Below are positions 1 to 7,700 of a DNA stretch of 26,480 bases, in pieces. The DNA lies in the IMG/VR virus record IMGVR_UViG_3300043543_000720, positions 1-26,480 of that record; one strand, given 5' to 3'. The DNA comes from a virus. The first letter of the stretch is position 1; every line of letters begins with the position of its first letter. The notes under the pieces were generated by a model. It did not search any database. It was not told the origin of the DNA and saw only the letters and a program-made list of their open reading frames with translations. The translations under genes and the position numbers were made by a program.

Positions 1-179
1 CGCGGCAGTTGTACACCGCCTCCTCGCGGCCGGTGTCCCGAACACCCTCGACCGCCAGCCACTGTCCATCGTGCGACCGCAACGCATCGCCGGCCCGTAA
101 GTCCTTCGCCGCCGTCCAGCCTTTGCCCCGCACCCAGAACGGGTGCTCCGCCGTCGTCCGCAGCACCCGCCCGGCAACC
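1..179 (-). repeat. HINT direct repeat, copy 1
   Basis: Direct repeat of 1069-1247 at a constant offset of 1068 bases. I see three substitutions, at 128, 143 and 173. The two copies flank the Doc toxin and its candidate immunity gene, so recombination between them would excise that cassette as a circle of about 1068 bp. Confidence 0.92.
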
Positions 180-193
180 CAGGGCCAGCGCAT
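1..193 (-). pseudogene. Orphan HINT-domain fragment, runs off left edge
   Basis: Read on the minus strand from an in-frame ATG at 193, this piece encodes the C-terminal half of a HINT (intein/hedgehog-like autoprocessing) domain. It holds the TTAEHPFWVRGKGW block and the DAL-RSHDGQW segment and is still open at the window edge. It is nearly identical to 1069-1247, the HINT domain of cassette C, with three mismatches over 179 bases. The HINT N-terminal half, including the catalytic Cys block, is missing, so this is a displaced cassette end, not an intact gene. By analogy with other RHS loci, a further toxin tip probably lies beyond position 1; that is inference. The match breaks sharply at about 179/180, which marks a recombination junction. 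Confidence 0.75.
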
Positions 194-299
194 ATCGAAC
201 TCATTGAAGGGTGAGGACTTCGGCGAGGAAGTCGGTGTTCATCATGCAGCGGATCATCTTGTCCCGCAGGCGCACTTCGGTTTTTTATGGACGGGGCCG
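180..299 (-). other. Junction spacer with short coding remnant
   Basis: This 120-base spacer separates the immunity gene of cassette C from the orphan HINT copy. On the minus strand, 284 to 201 is an open stretch of 27 codons ending in TGA (residues RLRDKMIRCMMNTDFLAEV are typical). Its composition is protein-like, but it starts right after a stop codon and has no convincing start. It may be the C-terminal remnant of another gene; I do not recognise the family. No promoter or terminator is evident. Confidence 0.3.
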
Positions 300-611
300 C
301 TACACTTTGCCCCAGCACTTGCGAGCGAAGTACAGGATCGCTTTTGCCAACCCTTCTTCAAGTATAGCGGTGTCCAAGCGAAAGAAGTCTTCTCCGAGCG
401 GGCCTCCCGATAAAACCACCGTATACCGACCACTGTCTTCAGGCTCCTTTCGCTGTCCGTCGATTTTTATGACCACAGTGCAACCACTGTTAGCCATCTC
501 CTCAAGCACCTTCCAGACAGTATCACAGCCGTCCCAAGTCGGCGGAACATTCGCCAGACCAAGTTCTCGTGCTACCTTGGCTGCTTCAGCCCTCACATTA
601 CTCTCTTCCAC
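300..611 (-). CDS. Candidate immunity protein for the Doc-type RHS tip
   Basis: A 103-residue soluble, mildly acidic protein with no signal peptide or membrane segment. It starts with GTG two bases after the TAG stop of the Doc toxin, with a G-rich run (GGGGG) about 8 bases upstream as ribosome-binding site. I recognise no family. The role is inferred from position: in polymorphic toxin loci the gene immediately downstream of the tip normally encodes the cognate immunity protein, which binds and blocks the toxin in producing and sibling cells. It is not an obvious Phd-type antitoxin, since no N-terminal DNA-binding (AbrB-like) pattern is seen. Base composition is less GC-rich than the RHS core, in keeping with a horizontally moved module. 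Confidence 0.65.
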   Translation of the reverse strand: MEESNVRAEAAKVARELGLANVPPTWDGCDTVWKVLEEMANSGCTVVIKIDGQRKEPEDSGRYTVVLSGGPLGEDFFRLDTAILEEGLAKAILYFARKCWGKV

Positions 612-613
612 GG

Positions 614-967
614 CTAGAACCCCCTTAACGCGCGAGCAATATCCTCGACCTCACGCAACTCGCCGCTGGCAACCCTCTGGATTACTCTTCGCATCTGATT
701 GGGCGAAATCCCAGAGGTGATGCCGTTACGCCTCATAAGCTCTTCGACGACGGCTTGGGCTGTTCTCTTGTTTGCATCGTTGAACATGTGCCTACCTGCG
801 ATGTCCCGAACGATTGTGGCAGCCTTGTTCCAGAAGCCTTGCCGACGTGCAGCGTTGGCCAGTACCGTAGAGACATCTCCAGTCAGAGTTGTTGCACCAC
901 CGAGTTGACGGTTAATCGCTATGATCTCTTCAGCGGTAATGCCACGAGCGAACCCACCGCCTTCCAA
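614..967 (-). CDS. Doc/Fic-family toxin, C-terminal tip of RHS cassette C
   Basis: The visible reading frame encodes a Doc-type Fic-fold domain. The signature HMFNDANKR lies at residues 60-68, matching the family pattern HxFx(D/E)(A/G)N(K/G)R. Lys at position 67, where AMPylating Fic enzymes have Gly, is the Doc form. Doc itself phosphorylates elongation factor EF-Tu and stops translation; the same target here is inference. Active-site His60 and the Asn66/Arg68 phosphate-binding residues are present. The frame continues upstream of Met967 without a break to the TGA at 1013-1015, and beyond that TGA it is the HINT frame. The tip was therefore built as the C-terminal end of an RHS-HINT polypeptide. 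Whether Met967 is ever used alone is unclear, since no strong ribosome-binding site precedes it. Confidence 0.85.
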   Translation of the reverse strand: MEGGGFARGITAEEIIAINRQLGGATTLTGDVSTVLANAARRQGFWNKAATIVRDIAGRHMFNDANKRTAQAVVEELMRRNGITSGISPNQMRRVIQRVASGELREVEDIARALRGF

Positions 968-1012
968 CGCATTCCTGGCCAGCCCATTTGCTGGATCATA
1001 ACTATTATGCGC

Positions 1013-1402
1013 TCAGACGCTCCAGCCCCAGGCGGCGTCGCCGACGAAGTACGTATGGTACTCCGCGACGCGGCAGTTGTACACCGCCTCCTCGCGGCCG
1101 GTGTCCCGAACACCCTCGACCGCCAGCCACTGTCCATCGTGCGACCGCAACGCATCGCCGGCCCGTAAGTCCTTCGCCGCCGTCCAGCCTTTGCCTCGCA
1201 CCCAGAACGGATGCTCCGCCGTCGTCCGCAGCACCCGCCCCGCAACCGTCACCTCCCAGATCACACCCCATCGCCGGAACACCTCCTCCACCGGCCGATA
1301 CCCCAACTCGCCTTCCGGCTCAGCCTCCGGCAGCGACAACACCTCATCGTTCGTCGTCAGGCTGTCCCAGCGGACCCAACCCCGCCGTGTGAGGACCTGC
1401 AC
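1013..1402 (-). pseudogene. HINT (pretoxin intein-like) domain of RHS cassette C, broken at both ends
   Basis: The translation is a near-complete HINT domain: VLTRRGWVRWDSL start, central TTAEHPFWVRGKGW block with the conserved His, then YNCRVAEYHTYFVGDAAWGW. Such domains sit between RHS core and toxin tip and are thought to release the tip by autocleavage. The frame is cut off from its N-terminal Cys: CFPG is encoded in the preceding frame (1344-2252), and removing one base from the C-run at 1405-1410 restores CFPGEVQVLTRRGW with normal HINT spacing. At the other end, TGA (1013-1015) stands where the family usually has Trp followed by AHN. The next codons do read AHNSYDPANGLARN, leading in frame into the Doc tip. 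It is unlikely to be translated alone. Confidence 0.85.
1069..1247 (-). repeat. HINT direct repeat, copy 2
   Basis: Second copy of the 179-base HINT sequence found at 1-179, same orientation, three mismatches. It encodes the region from VAGRVLRTTAEHP to VYNCR. Upstream of it (1248-1402) the HINT domain is intact, whereas copy 1 has unrelated sequence there. Confidence 0.92.
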
Positions 1403-2252
1403 CTCCCCCCGGGAAGCACGGCCGCAGCATCTGGAAGCTGTTGCCCGCCACCCCGATCAGGTCCAGAGCCGCCGCACCGTAATTCCCTGCTGCCAGATTG
1501 TCGCCAGCATTCAGTGAACCGCCAAACGCCTGGATGCCGTTGATCACCCGCACGCCAGTCCTGATGCTGCCGCCGACGGCACAGGGGTTGACGAAGGCTA
1601 GCCCGAGGTTGACCCCCGTGCTGGCAACCTCACCGACGGCGTAGGCTCCCGAGTGGTAGTCAACGACATCGTCATAGCCGAGGGCCAGACGTACCCGACG
1701 GGTCAGCCCCATGCTGACCGTGTTTCCCATTCCCGCGGCGGCGTTGCTGGTCTGGGCGAACCAGCCAGTGTGCTGGTTGCCCAGCACCGAATCCCAGCTC
1801 AGCACGTTGTCCGTTCCGATCACATCGTTGGCGAGCCAGTCCCAGAGGTCGAACAGCCCCAACGGATCGAGCCGGTTCGGCAGACCGTTGCCTAATACCC
1901 GATAGAGGTTGACATCCCCGGCGGCGTAGCGGATGGGATCCAGGCTGGTCCAGCGGCCGAGGGTGGGGGAGTAGTCGCGGTGGCGGAAGTGGTACAGCCC
2001 GCTGGTAGCATCAAACTGGCCGCCCTGGTGCAGATAGACCCAGGCGAAGGTGCTGCCGGCCAGGACGTTCCAGCCGGCGTCGAGGATCGTCACCTGGCCG
2101 AAGGGATCGTAGACGTAGCGTTCGACGATGTTGCCCGAGTTGTCAAAGAGCGCCGTGACATTGTAATTCGCGTCCTGGACCACTCGCAAGCGTTCGTCGA
2201 GGGTGACGTCGGCACCTCTAGTTGAGGACTGTAACAGGATAGGCGTGCGCAT
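1344..2252 (-). CDS. Displaced RHS C-terminal end, cassette C (RHS core end plus pre-toxin)
   Basis: This 302-codon frame starts with ATG in a TGATG overlap with the upstream immunity gene. After about 16 residues of unrelated sequence it joins the RHS core end at LDERL: VVQDANYNVTALFDNSGN, YVYDPFGQ, GLYHFRHRDYSPTLGRW and the LDPLGL boundary, the same order as in the full RHS gene. Beyond that (about 1860 to 1420) comes an alanine/glycine-rich helical pre-toxin region ending in FQMLRPCF, the first residues of a HINT domain including its nucleophilic Cys. The frame then leaves the HINT frame at the six-C run 1405-1410, so the last ~15 residues are out of frame. It lacks the RHS N-terminal barrel and export signals, so it is a stored tip and is probably silent until recombined. 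Confidence 0.8.
   Translation of the reverse strand: MRTPILLQSSTRGADVTLDERLRVVQDANYNVTALFDNSGNIVERYVYDPFGQVTILDAGWNVLAGSTFAWVYLHQGGQFDATSGLYHFRHRDYSPTLGRWTSLDPIRYAAGDVNLYRVLGNGLPNRLDPLGLFDLWDWLANDVIGTDNVLSWDSVLGNQHTGWFAQTSNAAAGMGNTVSMGLTRRVRLALGYDDVVDYHSGAYAVGEVASTGVNLGLAFVNPCAVGGSIRTGVRVINGIQAFGGSLNAGDNLAAGNYGAAALDLIGVAGNSFQMLRPCFPGGGAGPHTAGLGPLGQPDDER
1858..2205 (-). repeat. RHS core-end repeat, copy C
   Basis: Third copy of the RHS core-end sequence, diverged but clearly alignable with 3432-3814 and 5310-5695. Blocks such as the one coding TALFDNSGN-VERYVYDPFGQ are almost base-identical in all three. Homology starts at the LDERL codons and ends at the DPxGL codons, where each copy switches to a different tip. 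Confidence 0.85.
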
Positions 2253-2674
2253 CAGTTGATCTTCGGTTCATCTACAGTAACTATGGGACCATCCCCCTCA
2301 TAATCATCGATGTTGTTTCGCAAACACAGCCAGTACGCGAATAACTTCCAAGAACGATCACACTCAGGACCACTCCATCTTTCTACTTCCTTCATGGCTC
2401 TGGCAATGCGTTCCTCGACCGTGCCTCTCCAGGCGATAAACTCGAGATAATCACGCCCTTGTCGACGCCCTGCTCTTGTCTCACCGATCTCAACCTCCCC
2501 GGACTTCAACATCTCTTCTAAAATAGCCTGAACGTACAAAGAGATAGGGGCGTCCTTGCCCAAGCGGAGCTTTACGGCTTGCTCGACCCAGCCATGGTTT
2601 AGCAAATCCTCATGCAACTCTTCGATGAGGGCCTGAGCAACTTGCTGGACAATATTCTTATCAATGCGGTTCAT
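2252..2674 (-). CDS. Candidate immunity protein for RHS tip B
   Basis: A 140-residue protein, helical and charge-rich, with no signal peptide or membrane segment. Its ATG overlaps the TGA of the RHS cassette B tip (ATGA at 2674-2671), the usual translational coupling of toxin and immunity genes. I recognise no family. Its DNA is visibly more AT-rich than the RHS core on either side, which suggests that tip and immunity gene travelled together as a foreign module. Its stop overlaps the ATG that opens the next displaced RHS fragment (TGATG at 2254-2250). Immunity to tip B is inferred from position only. Confidence 0.7.
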   Translation of the reverse strand: MNRIDKNIVQQVAQALIEELHEDLLNHGWVEQAVKLRLGKDAPISLYVQAILEEMLKSGEVEIGETRAGRRQGRDYLEFIAWRGTVEERIARAMKEVERWSGPECDRSWKLFAYWLCLRNNIDDYEGDGPIVTVDEPKIN

Positions 2675-3849
2675 GGCAGCTGAATGTGGACTTTTATGTA
2701 GGTGCCATCGGGCAAGTCAATGTCTAGGGTTGGACCGCCGCTTTTCGAATCAGGCCTTCTCCTGATTTTGGTGCCGTCAGGTAGCTGTATTGTGATTCCT
2801 TTATATGTGGGAGGAGACGGTACTGTCTTGCCACCAGAAGTCAACAATTCAAACAGATCATCTAACGCTTTCGCATCCGGCACTTCTTTAATAGGCCCCG
2901 TTTTACCAATTCTACCGGGCAGAGTGTCGAGTATTGTTTTTGGATCTATCAGCTTACCCAGTTCGTCACGGAGTTTCGTGATTGGGCCGATGACATCGTC
3001 AAGCCATGAGGGGGCTTTCTCAAGCGGCATGCCCTTTAGCAAGTCATACAGGTGCCGGAGCCCCGGTGCCAATGCTCGCAAAACAGGCTGGGATTCCTTA
3101 GCTAGACCTACCAAAGTCTCGAGGGACTTGATGTACTTCGCAATTTTGCCGACCTTGGCAACGTCTCCCGCAAAGGGAATAACGCCTGCCCCGCTCAATA
3201 ACGCCCCTATCCAATCACCTCGGCCAGCTGAAATCACACCACTTGTGATGTCACAGAACGGTGTTGGTTCAAAGATGCCGCCGATGTCAAGCGCGAGTTG
3301 AGCGACATCCAACGCTAGATCTAAAATCTTGGCTCTAGTAGCGGCAGGCAAATGTTTAAGGTGGTCACCAATATTCTTGAAGAAATCAAACGTGTCTTTG
3401 ATCTTCTCGGAAAGACTGGAGCCAGCAAGACCACTCGGATCCGTAAACACCGTCGGGGCGTTGAAGACCGTGCGGTAGAGGTTGACGTCGCCCGCGGCGT
3501 AGCGAATCGGATCCAGGCTGCTCCAGCGGCCGAGGGTGGGGGAGTAGTCGCGGAAACGGAAGTGGTACAGCCCGCTGGTGGCGTCGAACCGGCCACCCTG
3601 GTGCAGGTAGACCCAAGCGAAGGTGCTAGCAGACAGGACGTTCCAGTTGGCGTCGAGGACCGTCGCCTGGCCGAACGGATCGTAGACGTAGCGTTCGACC
3701 ACGTTGCCCGAGTTGTCAAAGAGCGCCGTGACATTGTAATTGGCGTCCTGGACCACCCACAAGCGCTCGTCGAGCGTGCCGTCGCCGGTGGTGTCGCGGT
3801 CGCGAAGGACCAACACCATTGACGCAGGGCAGACTTGACAATGCGTCAC
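2671..3849 (-). CDS. Displaced RHS C-terminal end, cassette B, with SKSGG-type toxin tip
   Basis: The frame opens with GTG at 3849; an in-frame ATG at 3819 is an alternative, and neither has a clear ribosome-binding site. RHS core homology begins at VLRDRD, about residue 14, and runs through LDERLWVVQDANYNV, YVYDPFGQ and DYSPTLGRW to DPSGL. After this comes a tip of about 250 residues: a helical pre-toxin segment (DITSGVISAGRGDWIGALLS, then IPFAGDVAKVGKIAK, typical of linkers before secreted toxin domains), a hydrophilic stretch, and a compact C-terminal domain with IQLPDGTKIRRRPDSKSGG and DIDLPDGTYIKVHI. That last part is probably the toxic domain; its activity is unknown to me. The N-terminal RHS barrel and export signal are absent, so this is a stored tip. 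Confidence 0.8.
   Translation of the reverse strand: MTHCQVCPASMVLVLRDRDTTGDGTLDERLWVVQDANYNVTALFDNSGNVVERYVYDPFGQATVLDANWNVLSASTFAWVYLHQGGRFDATSGLYHFRFRDYSPTLGRWSSLDPIRYAAGDVNLYRTVFNAPTVFTDPSGLAGSSLSEKIKDTFDFFKNIGDHLKHLPAATRAKILDLALDVAQLALDIGGIFEPTPFCDITSGVISAGRGDWIGALLSGAGVIPFAGDVAKVGKIAKYIKSLETLVGLAKESQPVLRALAPGLRHLYDLLKGMPLEKAPSWLDDVIGPITKLRDELGKLIDPKTILDTLPGRIGKTGPIKEVPDAKALDDLFELLTSGGKTVPSPPTYKGITIQLPDGTKIRRRPDSKSGGPTLDIDLPDGTYIKVHIQLP
3432..3814 (-). repeat. RHS core-end repeat, copy B
   Basis: Copy of the last part of the RHS core, matching 5310-5695 with many long identical blocks. The match to copy A stops abruptly after the codons for VLRD (near 3814) at the upstream end and at DPSGL (near 3432) at the downstream end. 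Confidence 0.88.
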
Positions 3850-4034
3850 TGCGATCTAGCCTGGCTGCCAGGAGGTTTTGCAGCGAATTGAGTTGGAATT
3901 GCCACAAAGAAAGCAACGCAGGCAGCAGGTCGGAGTTTAGCACCTGCTGTTGATCCATTGACCAAGGAGTTAGAAGTATACTCGTACCCGTTGCAAAAGC
4001 GGGAAGCGCAAGCTAACTTAGGCAAACCCCAAGA
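3850..4034. other. Spacer between immunity gene A and orphan cassette B
   Basis: 185 bases with no gene I can support. A minus-strand open frame begins with ATG at 3958 and reads about 45 codons before entering RHS sequence out of frame. It has no ribosome-binding site and no recognisable similarity, so I treat the stretch as recombination debris. No clear terminator is seen. Confidence 0.4.
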
Positions 4035-4676
4035 TCAGTCGAGCGATCTCAGATACTCCAATTGGGCTACTCCTAAGGCGCGGTAACGACGTACCCACCG
4101 GGGTGGTCTATCTGCCACACCCCACACTCGCAGCAGCGCCTGGACAGGGGCAGGTGGTGCATGCGTAACGAAGATTTGCTCCTGATTGCAATCGCCTATC
4201 TGAACGATAACTAGCCAGAGTGGGCCTTGTTCATGTTCGAGAAATTCTTTGAGCGCATCTTTCAGCCAAACCTGAAGGGACGAACCAGGGCAAGCCTGAG
4301 GGTCTACTCCGAATAGTACAATGCTTCTCATGTCGCCATTTATGTCACGTTCGTCCAAATCCCGCGAAAATTCAGCGGTGTTCGACTCTGTAAGTTGGGT
4401 CAGCGGCCGCCTAGGGGGCAGTTGTAGTCCGACAGATGCTTGGTCCGCCTCGTACCTGCGCGCACTTTGCCAGTACCAACGTATGAAACTGCTGAATAAT
4501 TGCCGATAAAACGATTCGCGTGAGATGTTGTTCCACGACCAGGGGAACAAACGAAACTCATAACAGATTGGCCCTTTTTCCCTCGTGTACAACGTATATC
4601 CCACTTCGGCGTCCGCATTCCTTGCACGCATGCTAGCGAACACTTCCCGCAAGGAAGAAAAAAGCCACCTTATCAC
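4035..4676 (-). CDS. Candidate immunity protein for the glycine-zipper RHS tip
   Basis: A 213-residue protein starting with GTG at 4676 behind a good ribosome-binding site (GAGGAG, 5-base spacing), 76 bases after the stop of the full RHS gene. No signal peptide is evident; the first residues (MIRWLFSSLREVFASM) are amphipathic and could associate with a membrane. The centre is rich in aromatic residues (FRLFPWSWNN, FIRWYWQSARRY). I recognise no family. Position directly behind the RHS tip makes it the best candidate for the immunity protein. DNA composition is lower in GC than the RHS body, like the other tip and immunity genes here. Confidence 0.65.
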   Translation of the reverse strand: MIRWLFSSLREVFASMRARNADAEVGYTLYTREKGPICYEFRLFPWSWNNISRESFYRQLFSSFIRWYWQSARRYEADQASVGLQLPPRRPLTQLTESNTAEFSRDLDERDINGDMRSIVLFGVDPQACPGSSLQVWLKDALKEFLEHEQGPLWLVIVQIGDCNQEQIFVTHAPPAPVQALLRVWGVADRPPRWVRRYRALGVAQLEYLRSLD

Positions 4677-4752
4677 CGCAGCTCCTCAGTCTAATGCTTT
4701 TTGGTTTATCGACTGACCTTACCTCGACGTATCAGGCTCAGCCTCGTAATCG

Positions 4753-7700
4753 TCAGAACCAACTGCCGATCCAAGAGCCTAGGGTACCGCCACCAAATCC
4801 GCCGATAAGGCCACCGATCACTGTCCCCACCCCGGGGCAAATCATACTGCCGATCGCTGCTCCGGCCGCGGCTCCACCCCAGCCACCTATAGTTCCGCCG
4901 ACCGCCTGACCACGCTGTCCTGGTGGGGCGGTCACAATCGTATAAGTATCCCACGCGACACCGACAACGATAGTGCCCCGGGCCACCGTCCGCAGGACAT
5001 TGGTACTACCTAATCGATAGAGCCAATTTGGAATCCTGGTGTGATTGAACCTGCGAAATGGGCCAAACTCAGCATTGATATGATGATAGTTATAGGGAGT
5101 GTTAGGATGTGGTACATCGAAATGGAAGCTTCTCTGCCAGCGGCCATGAGGTGGTTGGTATCCGAGGCGAGCATTACCTGAAGGGTCAGGAAGATTTTCA
5201 AACGTTACTGCCCACCAGAGGCCTGCTCCGAAGCCCGTCAGGCCACCAGCTGCCGCGTTCTGTATCGCAATTCCGTATGAGAAGTCATCTGGGAATGGGG
5301 CAGCGATCAACCCACTTGGGTCAGTGTAGACCGTCGGCGCATTGAACACTGCCCGGTACAGATTCACATCCCCCGCTTCATAGCCCAGCGGGTCGAGGCT
5401 GATCCAGCGGCCGAGGATGGGGGAGTAGTCGCGGTGGCGGAAGTGGTACAGCCCGCTCGTCGCATCGAACCGGCCGCCCTGGTGCAGGTAGACCCAGGCA
5501 AAAGCGCTGGCGGCCCGCTCGCTCCAGCCGGCGTCGAGGACCGTCACCTGGCCGAACGGGTCGTAGACGTAGCGTTCGACCACGTTGCCCGAGTTGTCAA
5601 AGAGCGCCGTGACATTGTAATTGGCATCCTGCACAACGTACAAGCGTTCGTCCAGCGTGCCGTCGCTGTTGCTGTCGCGGTCACGCAGGACCAACGCATC
5701 GACGTACACCGGACTCCAGACGTACTGGGCCTTCGCCTGCCCGCCGACGCGCTCCTCCAGCACTTGCCACGAATCCGAGTAGTACAGATCGGTCGTCGTG
5801 CCGCTTGCCGTCTCCTGCACCCGCCGATGATAGCCGTCGTAGGCATACGTCTTCAGCGTATTCCCACCAGCGTCCTTGACCGCCACCAGGCGGTTCCAGG
5901 CGTCGTAAACGAACTGCCGCCCGGTCTCATCCCGCGTCAGGTTGCCGTTGGCATCGTAGGTCGGCGTGGTCGCCCCGCTGATGCCGGTGATCTCGTTCTG
6001 GGCGTTGTGACTTCGCGTCTGCGTGCTGCCGTTGGTGGTGACGCTCTGCCAGTTCCCCTGGGCGTCGTAGTCCCAACTACGGCTATGCGAGCCACGTGTG
6101 AAGCCGGTCAGCTGGTTCAGATTGTCGTAGCTGTAGCTCTCGCTGAAGGCAGCGTTGATGAGGTTGGTCCGGCTCAGGCGGTTGCCGTTGCGGTCGTAGG
6201 TGTATTGCAGGCGGTCCACCGCCGTACCGTCGCTGCTTTTCAGCCAGCGCTGATCAACGATGCGGCCGAAGCGGTCCAGGCCCGTGTATTGGTCGCCCGC
6301 ATCACCGTTGGCTTCGCCTGTTCGCTTGATGTAGCTCAGGTCCACGCCCGGCTGCGGGTGCTTGCGGGCCACCACCAGGAACTCGCCCAGGTAGTCGTAG
6401 CTCTCCAACACCCCGGAGTTGTCCGACAGCGAGGACAGCCGGCTGATGGCATCGTCCAGCTCGGCGGCGTAGTTGTAGTTCAGCACCTTGCCGTTGGGGT
6501 AGATGATGCTGGTGAGCCGACTGTGGTTGGCCCCGCCGGACATCTCGGAGTAGGTGTACTGCACCCGCGGCGAACCACCGGTCACCGCCCCGGCGTGCTC
6601 CTGCCATTCGCTGGTGAGCTGCCCCAGGCCGTTGAACTCCCGCTTCACCTGGTTGACGATGTTGCCGCCCGTGGCTGCGTCGTAACTGGTGATGAGCGAC
6701 GTATTACCCTGCGAATCGTAGGCGTATTTGATGCGGCGCACGGAACCGTCCACGTTCGCGCCCAGCGTCGTCACGGCGTCCGCGACCAGCCGGCCCAGCA
6801 CGTCGTAGCTCAGCGTGTGGACGGTGCCGTTGCGGTCGGTCGCCGTCAGCGTCTGGCCCAGGGCGTTGACCGTCACCGTCTCCTGCTCGGCGCTGCTGGC
6901 ATTGCCCGTGTTCGGATCGGGCCAGCGGGTCTGGCCGACGAGGTCGTTGGAGTTGAGCCCGCTGCCGGTAGCCAGAGAGACGCCGTAGACCCACTGGGTG
7001 GTCTGGCCGCTGCCGTCGGGGCGTCGGCTGGTCAGGCTGGTTTGGCCGACCGCGTTATAGGTGTACTCGGTGGTGATGTCGTTGTCGTCGCCGACAAGGC
7101 CATCGACATAATTGGCGATGGTCTTGGTGGTGCGGCCGAGGTTGTCATAGTGGGTCTTGCTGACGATGCCCTTGGGGTCGGTGATCGCTTCCAGCCAGCC
7201 GGCGGCGTTGTAGGTCTGGCTGGTTACCAGCACGGTATCGGAGCGGGTCGGGACGGTGCCGGGTCGCGTCCAGGCGCTGCCACCGTTGGTGCCGACATCG
7301 ACGGTGGCAATGAGCCGGTCGGCTAGGTCGTAGTAGAAGCCCACGTAGCTGACGCGGGCGCCAATGCCGCTGGTGGGCGTCCCTAGCTCGTCCGTGCCCG
7401 TGGCGTCGTGGAAGCGTTGGCGAACGGTCGTCTGCAACAGGTTGTCGTTGGCGTCGTAGGCATACTCGGCCTGTGACAGCACGATGTCACCGGCGACGGT
7501 GAAGGCGTCGGCGTAGCTGGCGTCCCCGCCGCCGTCAGTCGTGTAGGTTTTGGTGACCCGACCTGCACCGTCGTACTGGTACTTCTCAACTAACCCGCCG
7601 GGCGAGGCGACCTTGACCACTTGCCCGCGGGCGTCGTACCAGATGTTGCTGGTGAGGGCGTGGGTCGAGACAGCCCCGGTGAGCGGATCGACGCTGTAGA

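Noticed and set aside
1-1247. CRISPR or insertion-sequence interpretation of the direct repeats
   Set aside because: Only two long copies, both coding for HINT residues in frame, without inverted ends, transposase or regular spacers.
3716-3958. Minus-strand frame starting ATG 3958
   Set aside because: No ribosome-binding site, enters RHS sequence out of frame, and has no recognisable similarity.
5434-7326. Long plus-strand open frame (630 codons) across the RHS gene
   Set aside because: It is antisense to a clear RHS coding region; its Val/Ala/Arg/Gly-rich translation follows from GC-rich third positions and shows no domain.
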